64,000 nt of DNA, from NCBI GenBank assembly GCA_036513895.1, contig DATBYF010000048.1:8950-72949 (forward strand), in the 5' to 3' direction. The stretch's first letter is position 1, and every line of letters begins with the position of its first letter. Below the pieces are notes generated by a model, which was not told the DNA's origin, ran no database searches, and saw only the letters and a list, made by a program, of their open reading frames with translations. Positions 9,561-18,990 of this stretch are shown here, one piece after another. Source of the stretch: Palsa-147 sp036513895. GTDB lineage: Bacteria; Acidobacteriota; Terriglobia; Acidiferrales; UBA7541. The position numbers and the translations under genes are program-made.

Positions 9561-11677
9561 ATTCGATTGACATCGACGTAGGTGGAACTTTCACCGACCT
9601 CGTTCTTCATCACAATGGGCGGTCGCTGATCAAAAAAGTCTCGACCACGCCTTACGACCTATCGGTGTGTTTCTCGCGGGTGATCGAGGAGGGCGCGAAG
9701 TCTATCGGCCTGAAGACCGAAGAGCTCTTGCCTGAAATCGATATGATCCGGTACTCGACCACGATCGCGATGAACCGGCTCATCGAGAGGAAAGGGCCGC
9801 GCCTGGGACTCATCACCACGGAAGGTCACGAAGACGTTGTGCTGATCGGACGCGGCGCGCAGTGGATTGACGGGACGCGGGTCGCCGAACGCCGGAACCT
9901 GGCGATTCAGAAAAAGCCTGATCCACTAATTCCGCGTGACATGATCGTAGGCGTCAAAGAACGCGTCGATTCGCGCGGGAGAGTAATTCGGCCGCTTGAC
10001 GAAAATAACGTCCGCGAAAAAGTCCGCTATCTCGTGTCACGCGGGGCGCGCGGTTTTGTCGTCTCGTTTCTCTGGGGCTTTCTGAATCCAATCCACGAGC
10101 GGCGCGTGAAGGAAATCATTCGTGACGAATACAAGGAATTCCACATCGGCTACCTGCCGGTCGTTCTGGCTGGTCAGGTAGTCGGCAAGCTCGGGGAATA
10201 TGAAAGGACTCTCGCAGCGATTCTCGATGCCTACCTCCAAAGATCCATGCAGATCGAACTTTCCGCGATGTGGGACAAGTTGCGCGAGCGCGGCTACAAG
10301 AGACCCCTGCTGATGATTCAAAGCTCCGGCGGCATCGCCGAAGTATTTCGCACCACCGCCAGTCGGACTTTTAACAGTGGCCCTGTGTCCGGGCTGATGG
10401 GCGCGCAGCATGTTGCGAAATCTCTGGGATATCAGAACGTCGTGATGTCAGACATGGGCGGCACGAGCTTCGACGTCGGCCTGGTTGTCAAAGATAGCGT
10501 CAGAAGTTATGACTTCCGCCCGATCATCGATCGCTGGATGGTCGGAATCACGATGATCAAGACGCTTTCGATCGGCGCCGGCGGCGGCTCGATCGCCTCG
10601 ATCAATCGCCTGCTCCAAAATCGCGTGCAAGTGGGGCCGCGCAGCGCGGGCTCAATGCCTGGTCCAGCGTGCTTCAATCTCGGCGGAACGGATCCCACAG
10701 TCACGGACGCCGACGTCGTGCTCGGCTACATCAATCCTGATTATTACTTCGGCGGTCGGATGCGCCTTGAGAAAAGCCGCGCAATACAAGCAATCCGCGA
10801 CAAAATTGCCAAGCCTCTGGGTGTGAGTGTCGAAGAAGGCGCGGAGATCATTCGTAAAATCGTGAACGGAAATATGTCGTCGGCAATCATGAAGGAAGTC
10901 CACCTTCGGGGTCATAGCCCTGATGAATTTATTCTCTTTGTCGGAGGCGGTGCCGGGCCGACGCATGCCGAAGGATTCAAGGGCGATATCCCAAAGGCGG
11001 TCACGTTCCCATTTTCGCCGGTATTCTGCGCGTTTGGCTCATCAACGATGGATATCATGCATGTGTACGAAGCCTCGAAGAAGCTCACCTTGATGACGCC
11101 GGGAACTCAGGACATCACCAACGAGTACGAAATCTTCAATCAGACGGTCGAATCGCTGCTCGACCAAGCTCGCAAGGATCTGATCGCAGATGGCCTCGAA
11201 GAAACACAGGCATCGTACGTACTGGAATTAGACATGCTGTACGGCGGCCAATTTCACGTAAAGCGGGCTCTCTCACCGCGGATGTTAATGCACGGCAAAG
11301 AAGACGTCATCGCGATATGCGACGCGTTCAATAAAGAGTTCAGCGAAGCTTTCAGCCCCTTCGTCGTGAACCCCGAGGGCGGAATTTTCATCGAGAGTTT
11401 CATTCTCAAGGCCATCGTGCCAACCAAGAAAGTCAGCATGCCCACGATGAAACTCGAAAGAACGAATCCATCGGCGGCGCGAAAGGGTGAACGGCCCGCA
11501 TATTGGCCCGCCGAAAAAGATTATCGTGACACGCCCATTTTCACGTACGAAGCGCTGCGCCCGGGCAACGTCGTCGAAGGCCCTGCGATTATCGAAGGCG
11601 AATACACGACCGTTGTCGTTCCAGCGCCTTTGCATTTGCGAATTGACGAGCGCGGGCTTGGAATATTGGAATTCTGA
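9557..11677 (+). CDS. HyuA-like subunit of acetophenone-carboxylase-type enzyme (second copy)
   Basis: The 706-residue protein is a second hydantoinase A/oxoprolinase family member. N-terminal DIDVGGTFTDLVLH and central VMSDMGGTSFDVGLV are the phosphate-binding motifs of the split actin-like ATPase fold; GAGGGSIA and GPRSAGSMPGPACFNLGG are further family blocks. It is closer to the acetone-carboxylase beta subunit type than the first copy is. It overlaps the zinc-subunit gene by 4 bases and ends 25 bases before the HyuB-like gene. In the known carboxylases this subunit hydrolyses ATP to phosphorylate the ketone enol or bicarbonate. Chemistry is inferred from the family. Confidence 0.86.
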   Translation: MNSIDIDVGGTFTDLVLHHNGRSLIKKVSTTPYDLSVCFSRVIEEGAKSIGLKTEELLPEIDMIRYSTTIAMNRLIERKGPRLGLITTEGHEDVVLIGRGAQWIDGTRVAERRNLAIQKKPDPLIPRDMIVGVKERVDSRGRVIRPLDENNVREKVRYLVSRGARGFVVSFLWGFLNPIHERRVKEIIRDEYKEFHIGYLPVVLAGQVVGKLGEYERTLAAILDAYLQRSMQIELSAMWDKLRERGYKRPLLMIQSSGGIAEVFRTTASRTFNSGPVSGLMGAQHVAKSLGYQNVVMSDMGGTSFDVGLVVKDSVRSYDFRPIIDRWMVGITMIKTLSIGAGGGSIASINRLLQNRVQVGPRSAGSMPGPACFNLGGTDPTVTDADVVLGYINPDYYFGGRMRLEKSRAIQAIRDKIAKPLGVSVEEGAEIIRKIVNGNMSSAIMKEVHLRGHSPDEFILFVGGGAGPTHAEGFKGDIPKAVTFPFSPVFCAFGSSTMDIMHVYEASKKLTLMTPGTQDITNEYEIFNQTVESLLDQARKDLIADGLEETQASYVLELDMLYGGQFHVKRALSPRMLMHGKEDVIAICDAFNKEFSEAFSPFVVNPEGGIFIESFILKAIVPTKKVSMPTMKLERTNPSAARKGERPAYWPAEKDYRDTPIFTYEALRPGNVVEGPAIIEGEYTTVVVPAPLHLRIDERGLGILEF

Positions 11678-11702
11678 GCGCCCTGAGGATTGAAGGAGTC
11701 AC

Positions 11703-13763
11703 ATGCCCATACCGACATTGGCAGAAAAACTGGAGTGGTTGAAGCCAGCTCCGGCGACGCCGCATGAACTCGAGTGCGCTGCCAGAGTGCGCCAGGGCGA
11801 TTACGAAATCGGCGTGCAAATCACCAACGACATCCTCGACGAAGCCATGGAAGTTTTTGTCAGATCGTCGCGAAGCTACTTCGGCGTTTCAGGCGATTCG
11901 ATGGTGGCGATTTTCACAGCCAATGGAGATCTAATCAACGCATCCTGTGGAACGTATTTGCACGCAATCATCCAGCCCATCGTAATCAAATTCGTTCAGA
12001 AGTATTACAGCGAGAATCCCGGTATCCGTGAAGGCGACATCTGGTACACCAACGACGCTCTCTACGGCGGCATCCACAATCCCGATCAAGTTGCTCTGAT
12101 GCCCGTGTTCTATCAGGGCAAGCTGCTCGCATGGGCTTCTGCAGCCTTGCACACCACGGAAACTGGAGCCATCGAGCCGGGCGGAATGCCGGTGAGCGCG
12201 CGTTCGCGATTTGAAGAAGGATTAAATCTTCCGCCCATGAAAATCGGAGAGAATTTCGAACTCCGAAACGATTTCCTCGAGTTTTACTCTGTTTACGGAT
12301 TGCGCGCGCCCGCGATGTTCATTTCCGACCTTCGCGCGCGATGCACTACCGCCGATCGTGTTCGGATTCGGCTGATCGAGCTCGCCGAGAAACGCGGCCC
12401 CGACTTCGTTGTCGGATTGCTGCGCAAGATGTGCGAAACCGCCGAAGCGGGCGCGCGTAAGAAAATCGAGGCGCTGCCAGACGGTAAGTTTCGCGCCGTT
12501 GTTTTTAACGATGCGATTGGCTGGACGCCCGCTCTCGTTCGCGCCTGCAATTTGACGCTCATCAAGGAAGGCGGCAAGCTCACCTTCGACTTTCACGGCA
12601 CGTCGCCCGAGAATCCTTCTTCCTACAATGTCCATTCTCAGGCGGTCGTCGGTCACATCGCGAATTTCATGTACGAATACATTTTCCATGACCTGCCGAT
12701 TTGCAGCACCACGTTTGCGCCCATTGATTTCGTTTTCCCCGAAGGCATCATCCTGAATCCTGACAAGATGGCCGCCACCAGCTGTTGCGTGTTCATCGGC
12801 ATGCAGGCGCGATGCGCCACGCACAATGCATTCGCTAAAATGTCTTTTTCGAGTGCCGGCCTATGGCGCCAGGTCACCGCCGCACCCGGCAGCCAGCATA
12901 CGTCGCAGATTTGCGCAGGACTTTCTCAATGGAAGCTGGCAGTCGCCGATGTCTTATCGTTCTCGCTCAACACGATGGGGCAGGGCGGCCGCGCATCCGC
13001 TGACGGCATGGACGCGTACGGGTTTGCGTGGTGCGCTTTTGGCCGCGCGCCGGATTCCGAGCAGGTGGAAAGCGAACTCCCGCTCACTGTAACGCTCTCC
13101 CAGCACTGGAAAGATTCCTGCGGCCACGGTCGCCATCGGGGAGGCTCCGGCGGTGTGCAGCATTGGATGATTCACAAGATGCCCAATCTCGTTTCCATGT
13201 GCATGGGCAACGGCACCAAAGTGCCTCTGGGCCAGCCGCTATTTGGCGGTTATGCTTCGGCTCCGATTCCCGGCATCAGCGTACGCAAGGCCGATTTGAT
13301 GGGAAAAATGCAGGCAGGCGATTCGAGCATTTCTCTCGATTCCCGGGAAATCCTGGAGAATGGCACGATTAAAGGCGATTGGAATTTCGAGCTGGTTGCG
13401 CGGACGCCAAAAGTTTACAACGAAGGCGACTTACTCTTCGGCTTTAGCGGTGGAGGGCCAGGTTATGGCGATCCTCTGGAACGCGAGCCTGCGGAAATCT
13501 TCGAAGATCTGCGCAAAAATATTATTTCGGATTGGACGGCGCAGAATATCTACCGTCTGGCCTACGACCCCGAGCGGCGAAAGCTCGATGTTGACAAAAC
13601 CAAACAACAGCGCGACGACGAACGGCGCGCACGGCTCGCTCGCGGTAAATCGTTCGAAGAGTTTCACGAGGAATGGAATAAGCAGAGCCCGCCAAAGGAA
13701 ATTTTGCAATGGTACGGCTCTTGGCCGGATGCAAAGTCAACTGGACCGATCTTCCGGCCCTGA
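11703..13763 (+). CDS. HyuB-like large subunit of acetophenone-carboxylase-type enzyme
   Basis: This 686-residue protein belongs to the hydantoinase B/oxoprolinase and acetone-carboxylase large-subunit family. Recognisable parts are DEAMEVFVRSSRSYFGVSGDSMVAIF near the N-terminus, GDIWYTNDALYGGIHNPDQ (a family block), and the Gly-rich end SGGGPGYGDPLEREPAEIFEDL. A GAAGGAG ribosome site precedes the ATG. In the Aromatoleum acetophenone carboxylase this family provides the subunit where CO2 is joined to the activated ketone. The UROD-like gene starts 3 bases after the stop. Without the neighbours it could be an N-methylhydantoinase subunit; the zinc subunit and the CoA ligase/thiolase favour a carboxylase. 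Confidence 0.86.
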   Translation: MPIPTLAEKLEWLKPAPATPHELECAARVRQGDYEIGVQITNDILDEAMEVFVRSSRSYFGVSGDSMVAIFTANGDLINASCGTYLHAIIQPIVIKFVQKYYSENPGIREGDIWYTNDALYGGIHNPDQVALMPVFYQGKLLAWASAALHTTETGAIEPGGMPVSARSRFEEGLNLPPMKIGENFELRNDFLEFYSVYGLRAPAMFISDLRARCTTADRVRIRLIELAEKRGPDFVVGLLRKMCETAEAGARKKIEALPDGKFRAVVFNDAIGWTPALVRACNLTLIKEGGKLTFDFHGTSPENPSSYNVHSQAVVGHIANFMYEYIFHDLPICSTTFAPIDFVFPEGIILNPDKMAATSCCVFIGMQARCATHNAFAKMSFSSAGLWRQVTAAPGSQHTSQICAGLSQWKLAVADVLSFSLNTMGQGGRASADGMDAYGFAWCAFGRAPDSEQVESELPLTVTLSQHWKDSCGHGRHRGGSGGVQHWMIHKMPNLVSMCMGNGTKVPLGQPLFGGYASAPIPGISVRKADLMGKMQAGDSSISLDSREILENGTIKGDWNFELVARTPKVYNEGDLLFGFSGGGPGYGDPLEREPAEIFEDLRKNIISDWTAQNIYRLAYDPERRKLDVDKTKQQRDDERRARLARGKSFEEFHEEWNKQSPPKEILQWYGSWPDAKSTGPIFRP

Positions 13764-13766
13764 ACG

Positions 13767-14825
13767 ATGGCCGAAGATTACACTCCGCGGGAGATCGTGA
13801 AGAATTTGTTGCAAGGGACCGCCTCGCCGCGGCCGCTGTTCCTACCGATCGTTTTCTCTCTCGGCGCGCGAATCGAGAACATGCCGCTTCGCAGCTATTT
13901 GACGAATCCGACGAAAATTACAAATTCTGTGCGACAGATTCGCGGGCGCGTTCGATCCGACGGAATTACCTGCTATTACGATCCGTTCCTTGAAGCGCAA
14001 GCTCTCGGCGGCACGGTGGAGTGGGAATCCGGCGACTACGCGCGCGCTGTGCGCTGGCCCGGGCCTGCATTTAACGGTGAGGTGCCGGCGGGACTTCGTT
14101 CACCGGAAGATTCGGCAAGAAGCTCCTCTGTAAATACAGCGGCGGAGGTTATTCGCCGGCTTAAATCGCTGAAGCGAGATGACGCGCTCTTGATGGCCTG
14201 TATTACAGGCCCGTTCACACTCGGCGCGCTTCTCTCGAACGCAGACGCCAACGGCGAGCTTCGCGCCGATGACGTCCAAAGCTTCGCCGTGGCATTTTCG
14301 GCGGCGGTGATTGCTCGAATCGCCTCCGTTTTCTCTGAAGCGGGAGCGAATGTGATTTTCATTCGCGAGGAGGTTTTGCCCACAGCGTCTACAGAAGTGT
14401 TTTCGGACTGGACCTCGTCACTCTCTTCCACCATCAATATCATTCGCTTCTACGAAGCGCTGCCAGTTCTTCTCGTCACGGATCCGCGCCCCGCTGACGC
14501 GAACCGCAATGAACTTTTCTCCGGGATTAAGGATTGTATCGTTTGTGTCGCGGCAGGTATTGGTGGGCCGCCGCGAATTGACGCCGACCGAGTTGATGCC
14601 AACCGAGTTGTCACCATCAACGACGAGCGAATCGCTCTCGGGGGCGTTGCATTGCCTCTGGAATTGTTTAATCCGCAGGATTCCGTGCCTACGGCAACGG
14701 ATGAGGCTCTACATTGTGCGATTTTGGATGGAAATCCAGCCGTAATTACCACGGCAGGTGACGTTGGCCCGACAGTTGATGTGAAGCGCTTGAATAAAAT
14801 ATGGGAACTCCTGCATTGTAGTTAG
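13767..14825 (+). CDS. uroporphyrinogen-decarboxylase-superfamily protein of unknown role, carboxylase-linked
   Basis: The 352-residue protein shows traits of the UROD/MtaA-CmuA barrel family: an N-terminal RPLFLPIVFSLGARIENM block, YYDPFLEAQALGGTVEW, ITGPFTLGALL and a later EAGANVIFIREEVLP. Genuine heme-pathway UroD is about the same size, but the usual N-terminal substrate-binding arginine pattern is not obvious. It lies 3 bases after the HyuB-like gene and 13 bases before the CoA ligase, so it belongs to the operon. The known acetophenone carboxylase has a fifth, loosely bound subunit of about 34 kDa; size and position make this gene a candidate counterpart, but I cannot show homology. A corrinoid or methyl-transfer role is an alternative. 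Confidence 0.65.
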   Translation: MAEDYTPREIVKNLLQGTASPRPLFLPIVFSLGARIENMPLRSYLTNPTKITNSVRQIRGRVRSDGITCYYDPFLEAQALGGTVEWESGDYARAVRWPGPAFNGEVPAGLRSPEDSARSSSVNTAAEVIRRLKSLKRDDALLMACITGPFTLGALLSNADANGELRADDVQSFAVAFSAAVIARIASVFSEAGANVIFIREEVLPTASTEVFSDWTSSLSSTINIIRFYEALPVLLVTDPRPADANRNELFSGIKDCIVCVAAGIGGPPRIDADRVDANRVVTINDERIALGGVALPLELFNPQDSVPTATDEALHCAILDGNPAVITTAGDVGPTVDVKRLNKIWELLHCS

Positions 14826-14838
14826 AACGCGACCGGCT

Positions 14839-16779
14839 ATGAGCCATCAATCCCATCAACGAGAGTCTGGAACCACGTCAGCCGATCTGCGCCGCCATGA
14901 ATCGCATCGAGGCAGGGATGGCAGCGCGAAAGCGGTCGAGGGCACACGCCCCGTACGTTTGCGGACATCGGGCGTCACAATGAAGACGCTCCCCAACGGC
15001 ACGATTCTCGTTCACCCCGACGAAGCGCTTCGGCCTTACCCCAAAGTCCTCACGGATCGTGTGATTCACTGGGCGAGCGTCGCTCCCAATCGCTGCTGCA
15101 TGGCGAAGCGCCAGCCAGGCGGAGAATGGCGGCGCCTTACTTATTCGCAGGTGGTTGATTCTGCAAAGCGCATCGGCCAAGCCTTGCTCGCTCGAGGGCT
15201 GTCGGTAGATCGTCCCGTCGCAATTCTGTCCGAAAACGATCTCGAACACTTCTTGCTGATGATGGCGGGCCAACACGTTGGCATACCGACGGCGCATCTT
15301 TCGCCGGTCTACTCGCTTGTCTCCAAGGATTTCGCAAAGTTGGGACACGCGCTTAAGCTGCTCACGCCGGGCCTGGTTTTCGTTTCGGATGGCTCACGAT
15401 ACTCACGCGCCATCGAAGCGGCAGTTGATCGAGGTACGGAAGTCGTGGTGACCGACAATCCCCCGGCAAGGCGGAATACGAAGTTATTCTCCGAGTTGCT
15501 CGCCACCGAGGCAGGATCTGCGGTTGAAGCGGCCCACGCACGGATCGATCCTGATACTCCCGCAAAGTTTCTCTTTACGTCAGGTTCGACTGCTTCGCCG
15601 AAAGCTGTGGTCAACACGCATCGAATGATCTGCAGCAACCTCGAAATGATCGCGCAGGTGTTCGGCTTTCTAGAGGACAGGGCGCCCGTAATCGTTGACT
15701 GGCTGCCGTGGAACCACACGTTTGGTGGGAATCACAATGTCGGCATCTCGGTCTACAACGGCGGCACCTTTTATATCGATGACGGTAAACCCGGCGCAGG
15801 ATTCATCGAGGAAACCATCCGTAACTTGCGTGAGATTTCGCCGACCGTCTATTTCAACGTGCCAAAAGGATACGAAGATCTGCTGCCCGCCTTGCGCGCG
15901 GATGCCCAGCTTCGCGAAAACTTTTTCCGGAATCTCGAACTTCTCTTCTACGCCGGTGCCGGGCTGTCGCAACCGGTCTGGGATGCCTATAGAGAGCTCG
16001 CGCTTGAAACCTGCGGTGAGCGGATCGTAATGGTCACCGGGCTCGGTGCCACCGAAACCGCTCCGATGGCGATACAAACAACCTGGGAAACGGATCATTC
16101 GGGCGTGATCGGCGTGCCTATTCCTGGCGTCGAAATGAAACTCGTCCCTCAGGCTCGCAAATTAGAAGTGCGCGTTCGCGGGTCGAATATTACTCCGGGA
16201 TACTGGCGCCAGCCGGAATTGACCAAACAAGTTTTCGACGATGAGGGTTTCTACATCTTCGGAGACGCGTTGCGTTTTGTGAATCCAGGGGATGTGAATC
16301 AAGGATTTTATTTTGACGGCAGGTTCGCCGAAGATTTCAAGCTGGCGAGCGGCACATGGGTCAGCGTCGGACCGCTGCGTTCGAAAATCCTTGGCCATTT
16401 TGCGCCGTATGTCCGAGACGTCGTGATTACAGGGCACGATCGCGATCAGGTGGGAATGCTGGTGTTTGCCGAGCCCGGCGCCTGTTGTTCGCTTTGCCCG
16501 GGTGTTTCGCCCGATTCGCAGGCGAGGGAAATTCTTCGGCACGAAAAGGTGCGTTCGCATTTCCAATCGCTGCTCGAGAGCCTCGCCGCCGAAGCAACGG
16601 GCAGTTCCAATCGCGTCGTGCGCGCAATGATTGTCGAGGAGCCCCCGTCGCTCGACGCGGGAGAAATCACGGACAAAGGGTCTGTGAATCAACGAGCGGT
16701 GTTGGAGCGGCGCGCGGCCTTGATCGAGGAGTTATATCGGCCGGAACCGTCATCGGCAATTTTGCGAATCACGTCGTAG
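14839..16779 (+). CDS. acyl/aryl-CoA ligase, feruloyl-CoA-synthetase type
   Basis: This is an adenylate-forming (ANL) enzyme of 646 residues. It carries the P-loop FLFTSGSTASPKAVV, the adenylate block GLGATETAP, the hinge block DGRFAEDFKLASGTWVSV and a C-terminal ITDKGSVNQRAVLERR with the expected catalytic lysine. These match the feruloyl-CoA-synthetase subgroup, which often carries an N-terminal extension like the one here; a start at the later Met (MKTLPNG) is also possible. In the acetophenone pathway the carboxylase genes are co-expressed with a benzoylacetate-CoA ligase, so activation of (4-hydroxy)benzoylacetate to its CoA ester is the best inference. Feruloyl or another hydroxycinnamoyl substrate remains possible. 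A short REP-like hairpin follows the gene. Confidence 0.85.
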   Translation: MSHQSHQRESGTTSADLRRHESHRGRDGSAKAVEGTRPVRLRTSGVTMKTLPNGTILVHPDEALRPYPKVLTDRVIHWASVAPNRCCMAKRQPGGEWRRLTYSQVVDSAKRIGQALLARGLSVDRPVAILSENDLEHFLLMMAGQHVGIPTAHLSPVYSLVSKDFAKLGHALKLLTPGLVFVSDGSRYSRAIEAAVDRGTEVVVTDNPPARRNTKLFSELLATEAGSAVEAAHARIDPDTPAKFLFTSGSTASPKAVVNTHRMICSNLEMIAQVFGFLEDRAPVIVDWLPWNHTFGGNHNVGISVYNGGTFYIDDGKPGAGFIEETIRNLREISPTVYFNVPKGYEDLLPALRADAQLRENFFRNLELLFYAGAGLSQPVWDAYRELALETCGERIVMVTGLGATETAPMAIQTTWETDHSGVIGVPIPGVEMKLVPQARKLEVRVRGSNITPGYWRQPELTKQVFDDEGFYIFGDALRFVNPGDVNQGFYFDGRFAEDFKLASGTWVSVGPLRSKILGHFAPYVRDVVITGHDRDQVGMLVFAEPGACCSLCPGVSPDSQAREILRHEKVRSHFQSLLESLAAEATGSSNRVVRAMIVEEPPSLDAGEITDKGSVNQRAVLERRAALIEELYRPEPSSAILRITS

Positions 16780-16810
16780 GAGCGGGTCCCAGACCCGCCC
16801 GGTATTTTCT
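16778..16810. repeat. REP-like short inverted repeat
   Basis: Directly after the CoA-ligase stop lies a GC-rich imperfect palindrome (gcgggtcccagacccgcc) that can fold into a short hairpin. It is not followed by a T-run, so it is not a standard terminator. Related GC-rich text recurs near 23240-23290, suggesting a dispersed element that could stabilise mRNA ends. Confidence 0.4.
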
Positions 16811-16840
16811 AAGATTCATTGAAATGAGGGAGTTGAAATT

Positions 16841-18085
16841 ATGACATCAACAAACGGCGGTCTGTTCACCGCCTATAAAGACACATGGCTATTGGACGGT
16901 GTACGCACGCCGTTCGCGGACTACAACGGCATTCTCGGCCTCGTATCCCCGATTGATCTCGGCATTAAGGTGGCGCGCGCCGTATTTGAGCGCTCCGGCA
17001 TTCCGCCCGCGGATGTGGGCTCGGTAATCGCCGGCAGCGTCGCACAAGCGAGTTTTGACGCCTACGTTTTGCCGCGCCACGTGGGGATTTATTCGGGCGT
17101 GCCGATCGATCGGCCCGCGCTACTCGTGCAGCGCGTGTGTGGAACCGGCGTCGAGACGATAAGTCAGGCCGCGGACGCAATCGCGCTCGGTAAAATCGAA
17201 CTTGGCCTTTGCGTCGGCGCGGAATCGATGAGCCGCAATCCCATCGCGGCGTATACGCATCGCGGCGGATTTCGAATGGGGCAAGTCGAGTTCAAAGATT
17301 TTCTCTGGGAAGCGCTGATGGATACCGCGCCGGGCGTGACCATGGGCCAGACGGCTGAAGCGGTAGCCAAGACTTACAAAATTGCCCGTGAAGACGTGGA
17401 TCGATTCGCGGAATTGAGTTTCTCGCGGGCGGTAGCGGCGCAAAAAGCGTGCTTCCTCTCGGGCGAAATTGTGCCGCTTGTGAGCGAAAGCTTTGAACTT
17501 GCGGGCTACAAAACGCGCGGCATTCGTCTTGCGAAAGGTGCGGAGAAATTTGAGACAGATACTCACATCCGGCCTTCGCCCTATGAGGTGCTGGCGAAAA
17601 TTCCGCCGGCGTTTGGCGGAGTGCAGACGGGCGGAAATAGTTCCGCGATTGTTGATGGCGCCGCCGCCGCATTGGTCGGCTCAGGAGAGTATGCGAAATC
17701 GCGAGGAATTAAGCCGCTGGCGCGCGTCGCCGCAGTGGCCGCTGTAGGAGTTCCTCCGGAAATCATGAGCATTGCGCCAGCGCCTGCGATTCGGAAGTTG
17801 CTCGACGGCGCCGGGATGGCTCTCGATCAGATCGACCGGATCGAGATCAACGAAGCTTTCGGTGCGCAATTGATCTCGGTGGAGCGCGAATTGAATCTGG
17901 ATCGAGCGAAGCTGAACATCAACGGAGGCGCCATTGCGATTGGGCATCCGCTGGCGGCGACGGGAATACGTCTCGCGGTTACGCTGGCGCGAGAATTGCG
18001 TCGAGCGAATTTGCGCTACGGCATCGCGTCGGCTTGCATCGGCGGGGGCCAGGGCATCGCGATGCTGCTCGAGAATGTCGCATGA
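16841..18085 (+). CDS. thiolase (acyl-CoA acetyltransferase)
   Basis: The 414-residue protein has all thiolase signatures: nucleophilic Cys100 in VQRVCGTGVET, the NEAFGAQ block, the catalytic His in GGAIAIGHPLAATG and the C-terminal Cys in SACIGGGQG. In a benzoylacetate-type pathway a thiolase cleaves (4-hydroxy)benzoylacetyl-CoA with CoA to give (4-hydroxy)benzoyl-CoA and acetyl-CoA. Its position between the CoA ligase and a 4-hydroxybenzoyl-CoA-type thioesterase fits that step. A role in ordinary beta-oxidation or ketoadipyl-CoA cleavage cannot be excluded from the sequence. Confidence 0.9.
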   Translation: MTSTNGGLFTAYKDTWLLDGVRTPFADYNGILGLVSPIDLGIKVARAVFERSGIPPADVGSVIAGSVAQASFDAYVLPRHVGIYSGVPIDRPALLVQRVCGTGVETISQAADAIALGKIELGLCVGAESMSRNPIAAYTHRGGFRMGQVEFKDFLWEALMDTAPGVTMGQTAEAVAKTYKIAREDVDRFAELSFSRAVAAQKACFLSGEIVPLVSESFELAGYKTRGIRLAKGAEKFETDTHIRPSPYEVLAKIPPAFGGVQTGGNSSAIVDGAAAALVGSGEYAKSRGIKPLARVAAVAAVGVPPEIMSIAPAPAIRKLLDGAGMALDQIDRIEINEAFGAQLISVERELNLDRAKLNINGGAIAIGHPLAATGIRLAVTLARELRRANLRYGIASACIGGGQGIAMLLENVA

Positions 18086-18142
18086 AATGCTGCTTGTGAT
18101 TATTGCTTGAAAATGTCGCTTGAGAATGCGGACTGAGGCGGG

Positions 18143-18571
18143 ATGCTGATCAATCGAAAGGAGATACGTATTGAGTGGGGAGATTGCGATCCCGGCGGCA
18201 TCGTGTTTTTCCCGCGGTATTTCGAGTATTGCGACGCTTGTACGAACGCGCTCTTTGAACGTGCGGGGCTGCCCAAGCCGGAACTGCTCAAAGTGCACAG
18301 TATCGGGGGCATTCCGCTTGTCGAGGCGCGCGCGCGATTTATGGTGCCTTCGCAATTCGGAGATACGGTGACGGTTGAATCGTGCGTGTCGGAGTGGGGA
18401 CGCAGCAGTTTCTGGGTGCACCATAAAGTATTCAAGGGAGATGTTCTGGCGCTGGAGATTACCGAAAAGCGTGTGTGGGTTACCCGCATCGAAGGGGACG
18501 TCATTCGATATAAGGGGACTCCAGTTCCGGAAGAAGTGAAAGCTAGATTCACCCGGCCTCCCGAGCCTTAG
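18143..18571 (+). CDS. 4-hydroxybenzoyl-CoA thioesterase-like hotdog protein
   Basis: The 142-residue hotdog-fold protein begins with RIEWGDCDPGGIVFFPRYFEY, which matches the active-site segment GDCDPAGIV of the Pseudomonas CBS3 4-hydroxybenzoyl-CoA thioesterase; Asp16 corresponds to its catalytic Asp17. ETCI/SCVSEW and KSF/SSFWVHH positions also agree with that enzyme. It would release 4-hydroxybenzoate from the CoA ester made by the upstream thiolase, and the hydroxylase PobA that consumes this acid is the next gene. A GAGGCGGG ribosome site lies just before the ATG. Some relatives act on other aryl- or acyl-CoA esters. Confidence 0.82.
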   Translation: MLINRKEIRIEWGDCDPGGIVFFPRYFEYCDACTNALFERAGLPKPELLKVHSIGGIPLVEARARFMVPSQFGDTVTVESCVSEWGRSSFWVHHKVFKGDVLALEITEKRVWVTRIEGDVIRYKGTPVPEEVKARFTRPPEP

Positions 18572-18631
18572 GTGCTTTGCCAGCATGACCTCATTTCCCC
18601 TCCCAATATCCTCCGAATACCCTGCAATTTT

Positions 18632-18712
18632 GTCTCGATTAGAACCTACCTCGGTTGTTTGTTTTGTTTGAGTTACGGACGTTTCTAATAATTTCCAGTC
18701 TCGATTAGAAAC
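18632..18712. promoter_or_regulatory. probable operator region upstream of pobA
   Basis: The 419-base gap before pobA contains two copies of GTCTCGATTAGAA (18632-18644 and 18698-18710). The second is part of an inverted repeat GTTTCTAAT (18681-18689) ... ATTAGAAAC (18704-18712) with a 14-base spacer. IclR-type regulators of the PobR/PcaU group bind repeated or palindromic sites of this scale, so this is a candidate site for the IclR protein encoded at 215. I could not place a clear -35/-10 pair. Confidence 0.45.
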
Positions 18713-18990
18713 GGTGCGCTTTCCGCTGATGACCGTCTCTTTTCGAGTCTCTAGACCCGCTGGTTTTCGGGTGCGTCGGCGAAAATCCCAAATTCGGCCG
18801 GTCCCTTATGCATGTCTTGGCACTCAACACCCTTATGACCAGCCCTACAAAGACCCGGGACATCCAGACTGACGGAGCTTGGCTAACGTGCGGTAGTGGA
18901 ACTGGTGTAGCCACCCCGGTCTTCGTCGAATCCAACCGCAAATCGCACACCAAAATCGAAAGTCCAGCGGATATACTTCGACTCTTCGAA

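Noticed and set aside
7096..13763. HyuA/HyuB genes read as a hydantoinase or 5-oxoprolinase
   Set aside because: Two HyuA-like subunits plus the zinc-ribbon small subunit and the following ligase, thiolase and thioesterase fit acetophenone-type carboxylases better. The RutB-like gene keeps the hydantoin reading alive as a minor alternative.
18808..18990. 61-residue N-terminal extension of PobA
   Set aside because: It precedes the FAD-binding start of a protein that is exactly the usual 394 residues from 18991, and it overlaps the operator-like region.
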